A stretch of 64,000 nt of DNA. Source: Arthrobacter sp. ZGTC131. GTDB taxonomy: Bacteria > Actinomycetota > Actinomycetes > Actinomycetales > Micrococcaceae. The first letter of the stretch is position 1, and each line of letters opens with the position of its first letter. The notes under the pieces were generated by a model. The model was not told the origin of the DNA. It searched no databases and saw nothing but the letters and a program-made list of their open reading frames with translations. The stretch lies in contig NZ_PJIK01000003.1 of assembly GCF_002929275.1 (NCBI RefSeq), positions 186,001 through 250,000 on the forward strand, given 5' to 3'. Made by a program: the position numbers and the translations under genes. Shown one piece after another: positions 33,601-42,622 of this stretch.

Positions 33601-34797
33601 ATGGCAAAGCTCTCACTACGCAACATCAGCAAGCGCTTCGGAGACACCCGGGTCATCCACGACTTCAGCGCCGACGTCGACAACGGCGAGTTCCTCGTCC
33701 TGCTCGGCGCGTCGGGGTCCGGAAAGTCGACCCTGCTGCGCATTATTGCCGGGCTCACGGATGCCAGCGCAGGCGACGTCATTTTCGACAACCTGCGCGT
33801 GAACCGTCAAAGCCCGCGCGAACGCGACGTCGCCTTCGTGTTCCAGTCCTACGCGCTCTATCCGCACCTGACGGTCCGCGAAAACATCGCGTTCCCGTTG
33901 GCTCTGGACAGGTTCAAGGCCTGGCACCACATCCCCGGCATCAGCACCTTTGCACGCCGGATCTTCGGGTCGTCCAAGGACGTCGTCAAGCAGGTCGCCG
34001 ACGTCTCCTCAATGCTGGAATTGGACGAGTACGCGAACCGTAAGCCCGGAGGACTCTCCGGCGGCCAGCGCCAGCGTGTGGCCCTGGCACGCGCCCTGAT
34101 CCGTAACCCTTCGATGTTCCTGCTGGACGAACCGCTGTCCAACCTCGATGCCAAGCTGCGCGCGGAACTCCGGGGCGAAATAGTCAGGCTCCACCGGCTG
34201 ACCGGCAAGACGTTCATCTACGTCACCCATGACCAGGTCGAAGCGATGACCATGGCCACGCAAATCGTGATCCTCCACAACGGCATCGTGCAGCAGCACG
34301 CCACGCCCCAGGAGATCTACGAACGGCCGGCCAACACCTACGTGGCCCGCTTCATCGGCAGCCCGCCCATGAACCTCATGAACGCGACCGTCACCGAGGG
34401 GCTCCCCACGGTCGGCGGGCTGCGCCTCCCGGCGCCCGAAGGAGTCCGGATCGGGAATGGTGCGGTCACGCTGGGGCTGCGGCCCGAGCACCTTAGCCTC
34501 TCGGGCGACACCAGCGAGGACGGACTGCCGGCAACCGTGCGCAGAATCGAAGACCTCGGCGCGGACACCCTGATCGGCGTCCAGCCCGGCCAGGACCTCG
34601 GACTGAAACTCTGGGAACTCAACCAGGACGAACTGATCTGGATCCGCCAAGCGGGCCAGACCCGCCTGATGGTCGGGGATCCCTGCACGGTGAAACTCCA
34701 GGACAGGCTTGCAAGCTACTTCGACAGCGAGACCGGCCTGAACCTTGCTCCGGCCAAGGAAATCTCAGCGGCCGGCATGCTGTCCTCGCTCGGCTAG
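33601..34797 (+). CDS. ABC transporter ATP-binding protein (UgpC/MalK type)
   Basis: ATPase of 398 residues. Walker A is GASGSGKST (about 38-46), the signature LSGGQRQRV (about 153) and Walker B LFLLDEP (about 173); the regulatory OB-type C-terminal domain starts near 250. An insert of about 25 residues, including FKAWHHIPGISTFARRIFG, lies between the Q-loop and the signature motif and is longer than in typical MalK. The ATG at 33601 starts two bases after the permease stop and has AAAGG upstream. It may also energise other importers in the genome, such as the fructoside system that lacks its own ATPase. Confidence 0.93.
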   Translation: MAKLSLRNISKRFGDTRVIHDFSADVDNGEFLVLLGASGSGKSTLLRIIAGLTDASAGDVIFDNLRVNRQSPRERDVAFVFQSYALYPHLTVRENIAFPLALDRFKAWHHIPGISTFARRIFGSSKDVVKQVADVSSMLELDEYANRKPGGLSGGQRQRVALARALIRNPSMFLLDEPLSNLDAKLRAELRGEIVRLHRLTGKTFIYVTHDQVEAMTMATQIVILHNGIVQQHATPQEIYERPANTYVARFIGSPPMNLMNATVTEGLPTVGGLRLPAPEGVRIGNGAVTLGLRPEHLSLSGDTSEDGLPATVRRIEDLGADTLIGVQPGQDLGLKLWELNQDELIWIRQAGQTRLMVGDPCTVKLQDRLASYFDSETGLNLAPAKEISAAGMLSSLG

Positions 34798-34840
34798 CCA
34801 ACGCCCCCCCATCCGCCTGACTCCATCCCTGAGGACTGCC

Positions 34841-34872
34841 GCGGACCGACGGAGTTCGCTCCGCCGGTCCGC
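34841..34872 (+). terminator. Hairpin with UUCG tetraloop inside the operon
   Basis: Fourteen-base arms (34841-34854, 34859-34872) match at 13 positions and close on TTCG, the very stable UUCG tetraloop. It lies between the ATPase stop (34797) and the ABM gene (34921). It may partially terminate transcription or stabilise the 3' end of the transport message, giving less mRNA for the last two genes. Confidence 0.65.
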
Positions 34873-34920
34873 GCCCATTCCTCCTTCCGCTTGCCCTTCA
34901 CAGACAAGGAAATGACACCA

Positions 34921-35232
34921 ATGCCCATCATCGTCACGGCAGCGTTCACCCCCAAAGACGGCGCGTTCGACCAGGTCGTCGCCGCACTGTCCCCCGCCAT
35001 CACCGAAGTACACCAGGAACCGGGATGCCTCCTGTACGCCATCCACGAAGCACCCACGGGCGAGATCTTCATGATCGAAAAATGGGAGACCGCGGAACTG
35101 CTGGACGCGCACGGCGAGGGAGATGCGGTCAAGCGCCTCAACGCCTCCCTCGACGGGTTGCTGAAAAAGCCGGTTGAAGTCATCCGGCTCGAACCCATCG
35201 CCGCGGGGACCCCGCACCAGGGAACGCTCTGA
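34921..35232 (+). CDS. Antibiotic biosynthesis monooxygenase (ABM) fold protein
   Basis: Small dimeric ferredoxin-like protein of 103 residues. IIVTAAFTPKDGAFDQVVAA at the start and EPGCLLYAIHEAP plus FMIEKWETAELLDAH are the ABM pattern also seen in YgiN and LsrG. LsrG-type members are isomerases of sugar derivatives, which fits an operon of sugar genes better than an antibiotic role. AAGGAA precedes the ATG at 34921. Its stop overlaps the kinase start (TGATG). Confidence 0.85.
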   Translation: MPIIVTAAFTPKDGAFDQVVAALSPAITEVHQEPGCLLYAIHEAPTGEIFMIEKWETAELLDAHGEGDAVKRLNASLDGLLKKPVEVIRLEPIAAGTPHQGTL

Positions 35233-35744
35233 TGCGAGGTCCGGTGGTGGTTATGGGCGTGTCCGGAGCCGGAAAATCGACTGTCGGCGAAGCGCTTGCC
35301 GCCCGCATCGGGGCGGTCTTCACGGACGCCGACTCCCTGCACCCTCCGGCGAACGTGGCGAAGATGGCGGCGGGCACCCCGTTGACCGACGAAGACCGGT
35401 GGCCGTGGCTCAAGCTCGTCGGCGCGGAGCTCTCCACCGGGCGGCCGGAGGGAACCGTCGTCGCCTGTTCGGCGCTCAAACGCGCCTACAGGGACGCTAT
35501 CCGCGACATCGAACCGTCAACCACATTCGTCCTGCTGAGCGTCGACCCGTCCGTGCTGCATCATCGCCTGACCGCACGTCCGGGGCATTTCATGCCGGCT
35601 TCGCTCCTCACCTCACAACTCGAGACCCTCGAGCCGCTCGAAGCGGACGAAACCGGCGTGATGCTGACCTCAGAGGGAGGCGTTGAAGCCACCGCTGCCC
35701 GGATCGTTGAGCACTTGGCACGCAGGACCGACGCGACCGTGTAG
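35232..35744 (+). CDS. Gluconokinase-family carbohydrate kinase
   Basis: P-loop kinase of 170 residues of the GntK/IdnK type: Walker A GVSGAGKST (about 9-17), FTDADSLHPPANVAKMAAG (about 31-49), ACSALKRAYRDAIR (about 78-91). The family phosphorylates D-gluconate at C6, but small members may act on related sugar acids. As the last gene of the operon and translationally coupled to the ABM gene, it probably phosphorylates the pathway intermediate. Calling it gntK without knowing the substrate would be too specific. Confidence 0.87.
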   Translation: MRGPVVVMGVSGAGKSTVGEALAARIGAVFTDADSLHPPANVAKMAAGTPLTDEDRWPWLKLVGAELSTGRPEGTVVACSALKRAYRDAIRDIEPSTTFVLLSVDPSVLHHRLTARPGHFMPASLLTSQLETLEPLEADETGVMLTSEGGVEATAARIVEHLARRTDATV

Positions 35745-35767
35745 GGGCCAGGTGTTGGGCTGGCTGT

Positions 35768-36050
35768 TCAATCAATCGGCACACGGCGCGCTTTGGCGGC
35801 GATGAACTGGCGGATCCATCCGATGGTCTCCGGATGATCGAGAGCGGTCGGCGCTGCCTTGGCCGCTGCCGCCGATCCCCCGCTGGTCATAGCGGATGAC
35901 ACGGAAATGATGTGCCAGGGCCTGGGCGGTAGGCCCCCACCCGGCCATGCCTGTTGCCTGGCCGGCGATCAGGAGCAAGGGCTCCCCCTCGCCGTCATCG
36001 ACCCACACCAGCTCTGCGCCGTCAGGGGCCAGGGCAATCTTCACCTGCAC
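35768..36050 (-). pseudogene. Alpha/beta hydrolase remnant (internal deletion and frameshift)
   Basis: The first 60 or so codons read as an alpha/beta hydrolase N-terminus: LLLIAGQATGMAGWGP and HHFRVIRYDQRGIGGSG. The remaining 35 codons in the next frame read DHPETIGWIRQFIAAKARR and a stop at 35768, a typical C-terminus of the same family. The intervening 160-180 residues, including the nucleophile elbow, are missing. This is a decayed gene between two active catabolic loci. Confidence 0.65.
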
Positions 36051-36098
36051 ACTGTACCCAGCAGGGTCCCCTCACCGCTGTGGCGCGGCGCACGCCGC

Positions 36099-36398
36099 CT
36101 ACGTGGTTGTGTCGCCCAGGCGGGGTGTCTTCAGTGCGGAGGCCAGGGCGGCGATGCCGACGATCCCGAAGACCGTGTACACCGCGGGCTGTACGGGACC
36201 GAGGACGGCGACGCAGATTTGGGCGAAGCCCGTCCCGATGACGGCGCCGGCCACCGCCCGCCCCGCGAGGACGAGGGCGCCGCAGAGGCACCAGGGTGCG
36301 TCTCCCCTCGTCGTCCGGGCTGGGTGGGGCCCGGGCTGCGCCCGCTCACATCTGTGGCAGCGGGCGCAGGTCAGCTGGCGCAGCCCTCGGGGCTTCAT
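36099..36398 (-). pseudogene. Possible remnant of a membrane transporter C-terminus
   Basis: The frame ends GAVIGTGFAQICVAVLGPVQ, then VYTVFGIVGIAALASAL and KTPRLGDTTT, two hydrophobic segments and a polar tail like the end of an MFS permease. The 50 residues before this are Arg/Cys/Pro-rich and do not look like protein. Probably a truncated gene next to the hydrolase remnant; weak evidence. Confidence 0.3.
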
Positions 36399-36429
36399 CC
36401 GCGGCGCGGGCCGCCCCCCGGGACGCTGC

Positions 36430-37290
36430 TTAGTGCTTGACGGCGTCGAGCTTGAGCATCTTGGCGATGACGCCGTCCAGTTCGGAGTCGTCGAAGATCT
36501 TCTTCCAGTCGTCCTTGATGATGGTGTCCTTGCCGTACTGGATGGCGATTTCGCAGGCCTCGGAGAACGGGTTGGAACCGCGCAGGGCGTTGGTCAGGGC
36601 GATCTGCACGTGGCCGAACAGCATGGCCTTGGCGGCTTCCTCCGGAACGCCGCAGGTGTTGACCGTCTCGTGCAGGGCTTCGTTGAGCAGGGTGCCGATC
36701 ATGCAGGCCACGGTCTCCACGAGGGTGGGCTCGAGGATGGCGAGCTGCTTGACGGTGACCCAGTGGACGTCGATCACGGGGGCGTAGATGGTGCGGATGA
36801 CGGCCTCGGCCGAATCGCGGGTTGCTGCCTGGGTGTTCTCGTCGATCGCGGCGACCACGTTCTGCGGGGCGCCTTGGCCGCCGAAGGTGTCGGCCCATTC
36901 TTCCTTGGTGGTGCGTTCAAGGAACACGGACGGGTGGCAGGGGTGCGCCACGGCCTGGACCACGTCGTCACGCTTGGCCAGCAGGCCGGCGTAGGCGGCG
37001 GCCGGGTCCAGGGTGAGCAGGATGGCGCCGGACTTCATCTGCGGCACCACACCCTGGGAAACGACGCCCAGGACGGTGTCCGGGACGGCGAGGATCACGA
37101 CGTCGGCGTCCTTGATGGCGTCCTCGGTGCTGCTGATCTCGCGTCCTTCGGCACGGACACGGTCCTGGCCGGCGGGTGAGTTCTCGCTGTAGAAAACGGT
37201 GTGCGCGCTCTTCTGGAGGTTGGCTGAAACACGCAGCCCCATTTTGCCTCCGGCTCCGATGACGGCGACGGTCAAGTTTACTGCTGACAT
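36430..37290 (-). CDS. apnO: D-apionate oxidoisomerase (ApnO family)
   Basis: Enzyme of 286 residues. The N-terminal NAD-binding site is VAVIGAGGKMGLRV (about 7-20), followed by VVILAVPD, LTLDPAAAYAG and HPCHPSVF; the C-terminal half is the 6-phosphogluconate-dehydrogenase-like helical domain (ILEPTLVETVACMIGTLLNE). This resembles ApnO as I recall it, which oxidises and isomerises D-apionate to 3-oxo-isoapionate. It is the last gene of the operon; its AAGGAG lies within the final codons of the OiaC gene. Identification is by sequence recall and by the company it keeps, since all later steps are encoded next to it. Confidence 0.8.
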   Translation of the reverse strand: MSAVNLTVAVIGAGGKMGLRVSANLQKSAHTVFYSENSPAGQDRVRAEGREISSTEDAIKDADVVILAVPDTVLGVVSQGVVPQMKSGAILLTLDPAAAYAGLLAKRDDVVQAVAHPCHPSVFLERTTKEEWADTFGGQGAPQNVVAAIDENTQAATRDSAEAVIRTIYAPVIDVHWVTVKQLAILEPTLVETVACMIGTLLNEALHETVNTCGVPEEAAKAMLFGHVQIALTNALRGSNPFSEACEIAIQYGKDTIIKDDWKKIFDDSELDGVIAKMLKLDAVKH

Positions 37291-37291
37291 T

Positions 37292-38092
37292 TCATTTGCT
37301 CCTTAGGAAATCGAGGCTCTGCTGGGTCCACTGGTTTTCGAGGCGGACGGTGTCCGCCTCGGAGTCCTGCCACGGCAGCCAGTGTTCGACGATCTGGTTG
37401 ATGTTTCTTTCTTTGGGCTGAAACTTTCCGGCCATGTAGTCATAGTCGAGAAGGCCTTCGCCGAGCGGTGCGCCGGAGTATGTGAACCCGACCCACCCCT
37501 CCTTGCGGCTGAACGCAAAGTCTTTGATGTGCATGTTCAGGACATACGGCGCGACGGCGTCAATCACCTCGCGGGGCGGCTCCAGCGCCGCCACGGTGTT
37601 GGCGGGGTCGCTGCAGATCCCCAGGTAGGGACTGTCCACGCCGCGGATGACCTCCAGGATCCGGGACGTGGGGACCTGTTCATACGTTTCCACGGCGATC
37701 TTCACTCTGGCCGCCTCGAACTCCGGCAGCACTTCCTTGAAGATGGCCACGGCTTCCTCGGCAGTGGGCGTGTGCCCGGGAACGTTGAACATGGTCCGCA
37801 GCAGCGGCGCGCCCAGGATGCCTGCGATGTGCAGGAACTTCCGCAGGTGCTCCGGCCGGATGCCCTTGGTGCCCAGCTCGAGCGCGATGCCCAGGCGGTC
37901 CGCCGTGGCCCGCACGGATTCCAGTTCGGCGTCGGTCATGGCTTCCAGCGGCGCGTAGTCGCAGATCTGGAACAGCTCCACGCCCAGCGCCGCGGTCTTT
38001 TCCAGGGCCTGGTGGATGGAGAGCGGTTCGGTGACCTTGTCAGAGAGCTGCCAGAAGAACGCGTAGCTGCTGAGTCCGATAGTTGAACTCAT
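37292..38092 (-). CDS. oiaC: 3-oxo-isoapionate decarboxylase-like TIM-barrel enzyme (OiaC family)
   Basis: Protein of 266 residues of the xylose isomerase-like TIM-barrel superfamily (AP endonuclease 2). GLSSYAFFWQLSD at the start, VKIAVETYEQVP (about 130), LGICSDPANT (about 160) and LNMHIKDFAF supply the Glu, Asp and His positions expected for metal binding. OiaC decarboxylates 3-oxo-isoapionate to L-erythrulose. Start overlaps the LerI stop by ATGA. A sugar isomerase or epimerase role would be the default call, but the neighbours favour OiaC. Confidence 0.75.
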   Translation of the reverse strand: MSSTIGLSSYAFFWQLSDKVTEPLSIHQALEKTAALGVELFQICDYAPLEAMTDAELESVRATADRLGIALELGTKGIRPEHLRKFLHIAGILGAPLLRTMFNVPGHTPTAEEAVAIFKEVLPEFEAARVKIAVETYEQVPTSRILEVIRGVDSPYLGICSDPANTVAALEPPREVIDAVAPYVLNMHIKDFAFSRKEGWVGFTYSGAPLGEGLLDYDYMAGKFQPKERNINQIVEHWLPWQDSEADTVRLENQWTQQSLDFLRSK

Positions 38093-38955
38093 GCCCTTCC
38101 TCCCACCGGGGAGAGCAGGCCCAGCCGTTCGGCCGTCTCGTCCAGGATGTCCCGCAGCGCCGCCGGGTTGTGCGCGAACCTGCCCAGGAACAGGCCGGCG
38201 ACGGCGGAGTCCAGTTGGCTGATCAGGCCGGGGCCGGCGCTGCCGCCGTAGATGACCCGGCTGTCCGCCTGGCCCGGCAGGGCGCGCAGGTGCGCGTCCA
38301 GTCCGGCGATGACGGCGCTGATGTAATCCGGCGTGGCGGGTTCCGGGGCGCCGATGGCCCACTGCGGCTCGTAGGCCACGATGGTCCGGGCGGCGGGTCC
38401 CAGAGACTGTGCCCGGTTTAGCGCGGCATCGATCTCGGCGGTGCAGCGGGCGATGGCTTCTTCCACCGAGCCCTGCTGCAGCTCGCCGACGCACAGGACG
38501 GGGTTGAGGCCGTTGCGGTAGGCCGCGGCGGTCTTGAGACCGATGACCCTGTCGTCCTCGCCGAAGATCCGGCGGCGTTCGGCGTGGCCGATCTCCGCAT
38601 ACCTGCCGCCGAGTTCCGCCACGGTCTTGCCGCCAACCTCGCCGGTAAAGGCTCCTTCGTCCTCCCAGAAAATGTCCTGGGCGCCGGCCGCTGCCCCGGC
38701 AGCGCCGAGAATCCGCGACGCTTCGGGCAGGGCCGGAAGTATGGGCAGGACGAACAGTTCAATGTCGCCGCTCTGCACCGCAGGATGGGCCAGCGCGATG
38801 GTCGCCACCTCGCGGCAGTAGTCGAGGCTGCGTTCGTAGCCGAAGTACATCTTCAGGCTGACGCCGATGATGGCCTTCGCGCCGGTTGCGCCTGAGGCTG
38901 TGCCCGCGACTGTGCCAGCGGCGGTGCCGGTGGGGCGGTTAGCAGGAAGTGACAC
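38089..38955 (-). CDS. lerI: L-erythrulose-1-phosphate isomerase (LerI; triosephosphate isomerase family)
   Basis: TIM-like isomerase of 288 residues that should interconvert L-erythrulose 1-phosphate and D-erythrulose 4-phosphate. Catalytic elements of the TIM fold are present: Lys in [10 protein letters not shown], His in EIGHAERRR, Glu in AYEPQWAIG, and the phosphate loop GGSAGPG. A Gly/Thr/Ala-rich extension of about 25 residues ([18 protein letters not shown]) precedes the barrel, longer than in ordinary TIM. The GTG start overlaps the preceding gene by 17 bases. Confidence 0.82.
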   Translation of the reverse strand: MSLPANRPTGTAAGTVAGTASGATGAKAIIGVSLKMYFGYERSLDYCREVATIALAHPAVQSGDIELFVLPILPALPEASRILGAAGAAAGAQDIFWEDEGAFTGEVGGKTVAELGGRYAEIGHAERRRIFGEDDRVIGLKTAAAYRNGLNPVLCVGELQQGSVEEAIARCTAEIDAALNRAQSLGPAARTIVAYEPQWAIGAPEPATPDYISAVIAGLDAHLRALPGQADSRVIYGGSAGPGLISQLDSAVAGLFLGRFAHNPAALRDILDETAERLGLLSPVGGRA

Positions 38956-39409
38956 CTTCGTAGTCCTTAATCAGGGTGACTTTCTCGGCCGAGGCGGAGC
39001 TTTCGTCAAAGGTGTAGGTGAGCCATTCGCGGGCGAGCCGGCGGGCCAGTTCCAGGCCGACGACGCGCTGGCCGAAGGTGAGGACCTGGGCGTTGTTGCT
39101 CAGCACGGAGCGTTCCACGGAGAAGGAGTCGTGCGCGGTGACGGCGCGGACGCCGGGGACCTTGTTCGCGGCGATGGCGACGCCGAGCCCGGTGCCGCAG
39201 ACCAGCAGTGCGCGGTCGGCCTTGCCGGCGGCGATCAGCTCGGCGGCGGCGATGGCCACGGACGGGTAGGGCGTGTGGCTGGTGGCGTCGACACCGACGT
39301 CGGTCACGGATTCGACCAGCTCGGAGGCCTCCAGGTCAGCCTTCAGGGCTTCCTTGTACTCGAAGCCGGCGTCGTCGGCTCCGATGACCAGGCGCAGTTT
39401 GGCGCTCAT
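38939..39409 (-). CDS. derI: D-erythrulose-4-phosphate isomerase (RpiB/LacAB family)
   Basis: RpiB-type isomerase of 156 residues. [17 protein letters not shown] at the N-terminus and [16 protein letters not shown] (about 70-85, catalytic Cys) with [15 protein letters not shown] are diagnostic of the family. In the erythritol and apionate pathways this relative of ribose-5-phosphate isomerase B makes D-erythrose 4-phosphate, which enters central metabolism. The start overlaps the kinase stop (ATGA). A housekeeping RpiB role is less likely in this context. Confidence 0.82.
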   Translation of the reverse strand: MSAKLRLVIGADDAGFEYKEALKADLEASELVESVTDVGVDATSHTPYPSVAIAAAELIAAGKADRALLVCGTGLGVAIAANKVPGVRAVTAHDSFSVERSVLSNNAQVLTFGQRVVGLELARRLAREWLTYTFDESSASAEKVTLIKDYEGVTSC

Positions 39410-41163
39410 GCGTTCTCCTTGATGGTTGTTTCTGCAGCTTTCGCCTCGGCGAAGGTGTTATGGATTGCTCGGACGATCAGCGCCATGGACACCGCGCCGG
39501 CGTCGGGGGTGCCGAGGCTCTTCTCGGCGTGCGGCCGGGCGCGGCCCATGAGGGGCAGCAGCTGCGCAGTGTCCTCGGCGGCCTGCTGCGCCACGGTGGC
39601 GGCGGCGCCCCAGGCGTCGGTGAGGGACTGCCCGGCGTCCACGCCGGCGGCGAGGGCGTCGCGGAACGGGACCAGGACGTCCACCAGGGTCTTGTCCCCG
39701 GGCTTGGCCTTGCCGAAGTCCATGATCGCGGCCGCAGCGCCGGCCACTCCGGCGGCGACTGCGCCGCCGTCGGTCGCGTTGCTGTCCCCGACGGCGTCTC
39801 CGACGGCCCGCAGGGCCATGCCCCACAGCGCACCGGAGGTGCCGCCGGCCTTGTCGGCCCAGGCGTCCGCGGCGAAGTGCAGTGTGGTGCCGGCTCCGGC
39901 GCCGCGGGCCACAGCGTTGCGTGCGGCGTCGACGGCGGCGCGGACGCCGCGTTCCATGCCGATGCCGTGGTCACCGTCCCCGGCAACCGCATCGATCCGG
40001 CCCAGTTCGTCGGCGTTGGCGTCCACCACGTCCTTCGCGGCGCCGAGCGCGGCGAGGACCCGGACGGCGCCGGCGCGGGACTCCGCCGTGGCGTCGGGGA
40101 TGGAAAGCTCGACGTCGGCCAGCTCACTGCCATCGCCGGCTTCCAGTGCCGCCGCGGTGACGGCGCCGCGGCGGAAGGCCGGGGCGTCAGCGGGAGCGTT
40201 CCAGAGGAACTCGAGTTCGTCGTCGAGCCAGAACAGGGTCAGGGAGGTGCCGGCCATGTCGAAGCTGGTCACGAGTTCACCCACCTGCGGGTCCACGGCT
40301 ACCAGGCCGGCTTCGGCCAGGAGCTGGGCGACGCGGCGGTAGACGACGAAGAGCTCTTCGTACTTAACGCTGCCCAGGCCGTTCAGGATAGGCACCACGC
40401 GGGCGCCGTCCGCTTTCAGGCCCTCGGGGATTTCGGTGAGGAGCTTGGCGACCAGCAGCTCGGCGAGCTGATCCGCCGTCGGGATCTCTGTTTCGTCAAT
40501 GCCCGGTTCACCGTGGATGCCCATTCCGACGGCCATCCGGCCCTCGGGGACGGAGAACAGCGGATGGACCGCGCCGGGAAGGGTGCAGCCGCTGAACGCC
40601 ACGCCGAAGGAACGGGTGCGGTCGTTGGCACGCTCGGCGATTTCCACGGTCGCGTCCATCGAGTAGCCCGCTTCGGCGGCTGCGGCGGCCACCTTGAAGA
40701 CGGTGAGGTCGCCGGCGATGCCGCGGCGTTTGGTGCGTTCGGCGAGCGGCGCGGAGGAGACGTCGTCGGTGACGGCGATGCTGCGGCAGTCGATGCCGTC
40801 CTTGCGGAGGCGGTCCTGGGCCTGGTTGAAGTGCAGGACGTCGCCGGCGTAGTTGCCGTAGCCGAGCAGCACGCCGCCGCCGTTGTTGGCGGCCTTCGCC
40901 ACGTTGTAGATCTGCTGCGCCGAGGGGGAGGCGAAAAGGTTGCCCATCGCCGCGCCGTGCGCCAGGCCCTGGCCCACCAGGCCGGCGAACGCCGGGTAGT
41001 GGCCGGAGCCGCCGCCGATCACCAGCGCCACCGTATCCGGCGTGCTCTGCGTGTTGCGGACCACGCCGCCGGAAACGCGCTTCACCCAGCGGCCATGGGA
41101 GGCAACAAAGCCCTCGATCATCTCGTCAGCGAAGGCTGCTGGTTCATTGAACAGGCGGGTCAT
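39406..41163 (-). CDS. lerK: L-erythrulose kinase (LerK; fused DhaK-DhaL dihydroxyacetone kinase family)
   Basis: ATP-dependent ketose kinase of 585 residues. The DhaK half (1-330) has [19 protein letters not shown] (about 48-66) and [10 protein letters not shown] (about 213-222), whose His binds the ketone covalently. The DhaL half (about 385-585) has GDGDHGIGM, the Mg-ATP site. Such fusions phosphorylate dihydroxyacetone or, in C4 pathways, L-erythrulose. AGGAG precedes the ATG. The adjacent LerI and RpiB-type isomerases use exactly the expected product, supporting LerK over a glycerol-pathway kinase. Confidence 0.83.
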   Translation of the reverse strand: MTRLFNEPAAFADEMIEGFVASHGRWVKRVSGGVVRNTQSTPDTVALVIGGGSGHYPAFAGLVGQGLAHGAAMGNLFASPSAQQIYNVAKAANNGGGVLLGYGNYAGDVLHFNQAQDRLRKDGIDCRSIAVTDDVSSAPLAERTKRRGIAGDLTVFKVAAAAAEAGYSMDATVEIAERANDRTRSFGVAFSGCTLPGAVHPLFSVPEGRMAVGMGIHGEPGIDETEIPTADQLAELLVAKLLTEIPEGLKADGARVVPILNGLGSVKYEELFVVYRRVAQLLAEAGLVAVDPQVGELVTSFDMAGTSLTLFWLDDELEFLWNAPADAPAFRRGAVTAAALEAGDGSELADVELSIPDATAESRAGAVRVLAALGAAKDVVDANADELGRIDAVAGDGDHGIGMERGVRAAVDAARNAVARGAGAGTTLHFAADAWADKAGGTSGALWGMALRAVGDAVGDSNATDGGAVAAGVAGAAAAIMDFGKAKPGDKTLVDVLVPFRDALAAGVDAGQSLTDAWGAAATVAQQAAEDTAQLLPLMGRARPHAEKSLGTPDAGAVSMALIVRAIHNTFAEAKAAETTIKENA

Positions 41164-41257
41164 GGGAGCTCCTGGGCCTAACTAAGGGGAAGTCGGTTCG
41201 GGTGGGGTCTGGGTTGGAGCGGGGACGCCCTCGGGGGGAAGGGCGCCCCCGGGTCTG

Positions 41258-42622
41258 TTACGGCTCGGCGTGGTGCCCGGCCCCTGCGGGGTCCAGGGCC
41301 TCGGCCGGGATGCCTTCGCTGACCTTGCCGGAGCGGCTCAGCGTCACCATGAGGATGGCGGACAGGAGCATGAAGCCGCCGACGACGAACATCGGTACCG
41401 TGTAGCCGCCGGTGAGGTCCTTGAGCCAGCCGGTGACGTACCCGGCGCTGAAGCCGGCGAGGTTGCCGATGGTGTTGATCAGCGCGATGCCCGCTGCGGC
41501 GGCTGCACCCGTGAGGAACTGGGTGGGCACGGTCCAGAAGTTGGGCAGTGCGGCGAAGATCGACATGGCCGTGATGGTGATGACGGCGATGGTGGCGGCC
41601 GGCGAGCCGGCGAACAGCGCCAGGGGGATGCTCAGCCCGCCGATGAGGGCCGGGAGGGCGATGTGCCAGGTCTTGACGCCGCGTTTGGTGGCATCCTTCG
41701 ACCAGAAGTACAGGGCGAATGCTGCAGGCAGGTACGGGATCGCGGTGATCAGGCCCTTCTGGAACACATCGAACTTGGTGCCGTAGATGCCTTCGAAGCC
41801 AGCGATGATGGTGGGCAGGAAGAAGCCGAGGGCGTAAAGGCCGTAGATGAAGCCGAAGTAGATGGCGGAGAGCATCCAGACGCGGCCGTTGCCGAAGACG
41901 GTGCGGACGCTGACGTGCTTGTTGCTGGCAGCGGTTTCCTTCTTTTCCGTCTCCAAAGCGCCGGTCAGCCAAGTCTTCTCTTCCTGCGTCAGCCACTTGG
42001 CCTTCGCGGGGGAATCAGCAAGGTAGAACCAGGCGATGATGCCGACGATGATGGCGGGGATGGCGACGCCAAAGAACATGACGCGCCAACCGGCGAGTCC
42101 GAAGAGTCCGTCCTGCTGGATCAGGAGGCCGGCCAGCGGGGCACCGATCACGGTGGTCAGCGGCTGGGCCAAGTAGAACAGGGCAAGGATCTTGCTGCGG
42201 TGCCGGGACGGAACCCAGAGGCTCAGGAACAGGATGGCGCCGGGGAAGAAGCCGGCCTCGGCCACGCCCAGGATGAAACGCAGGACGTAGAGCTGCTCCA
42301 CATTGCCCACCCACGTGAACAGCAGGGAGACGATGCCCCAGCTGACCATGATGCGGGCCAGCCAGCGGCGGGCTCCAAACTTGTGCAACGCCAGGTTGCT
42401 GGGGACCTCGAGCAGAATGTAGCCGATGAAGAAGACGCCGGATGCGAAGCCGAACTGCGCTGCCGAAAGGGCAAGGTCGGTGTTCATGCCGTTGGGGCCT
42501 GCGAAGGAAATGGCCGTCCGGTCCAGGTAGTTGATGAAGAACATCAAAGCGACGAACGGCACCAGCCGGACCGCCACTTTCCTGATTGCGGATTTTTCGA
42601 CCACCGATTGTGTGGTGTCCAC
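41258..42622 (-). CDS. MFS transporter, anion:cation symporter (ACS) family; likely D-apionate importer
   Basis: Permease of 454 residues with about 12 helices. RLVPFVALMFFINYLDRTAI (about 16-35) is the hallmark start of the ACS group (glucarate, phthalate, hexuronate transporters), so an acid substrate is expected. The GTG start has AGGAG five bases upstream; an upstream in-frame ATG would add 37 unlikely residues. It is the first gene of the apionate operon, 94 bp before the kinase gene, and the palindrome at 42758 lies in its promoter region. Confidence 0.87.
   Translation of the reverse strand: MDTTQSVVEKSAIRKVAVRLVPFVALMFFINYLDRTAISFAGPNGMNTDLALSAAQFGFASGVFFIGYILLEVPSNLALHKFGARRWLARIMVSWGIVSLLFTWVGNVEQLYVLRFILGVAEAGFFPGAILFLSLWVPSRHRSKILALFYLAQPLTTVIGAPLAGLLIQQDGLFGLAGWRVMFFGVAIPAIIVGIIAWFYLADSPAKAKWLTQEEKTWLTGALETEKKETAASNKHVSVRTVFGNGRVWMLSAIYFGFIYGLYALGFFLPTIIAGFEGIYGTKFDVFQKGLITAIPYLPAAFALYFWSKDATKRGVKTWHIALPALIGGLSIPLALFAGSPAATIAVITITAMSIFAALPNFWTVPTQFLTGAAAAAGIALINTIGNLAGFSAGYVTGWLKDLTGGYTVPMFVVGGFMLLSAILMVTLSRSGKVSEGIPAEALDPAGAGHHAEP

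Noticed and set aside
34921-35232. Antibiotic biosynthesis function suggested by the ABM family name
   Set aside because: Family name is historical; no biosynthetic genes are nearby and the context is sugar catabolism.
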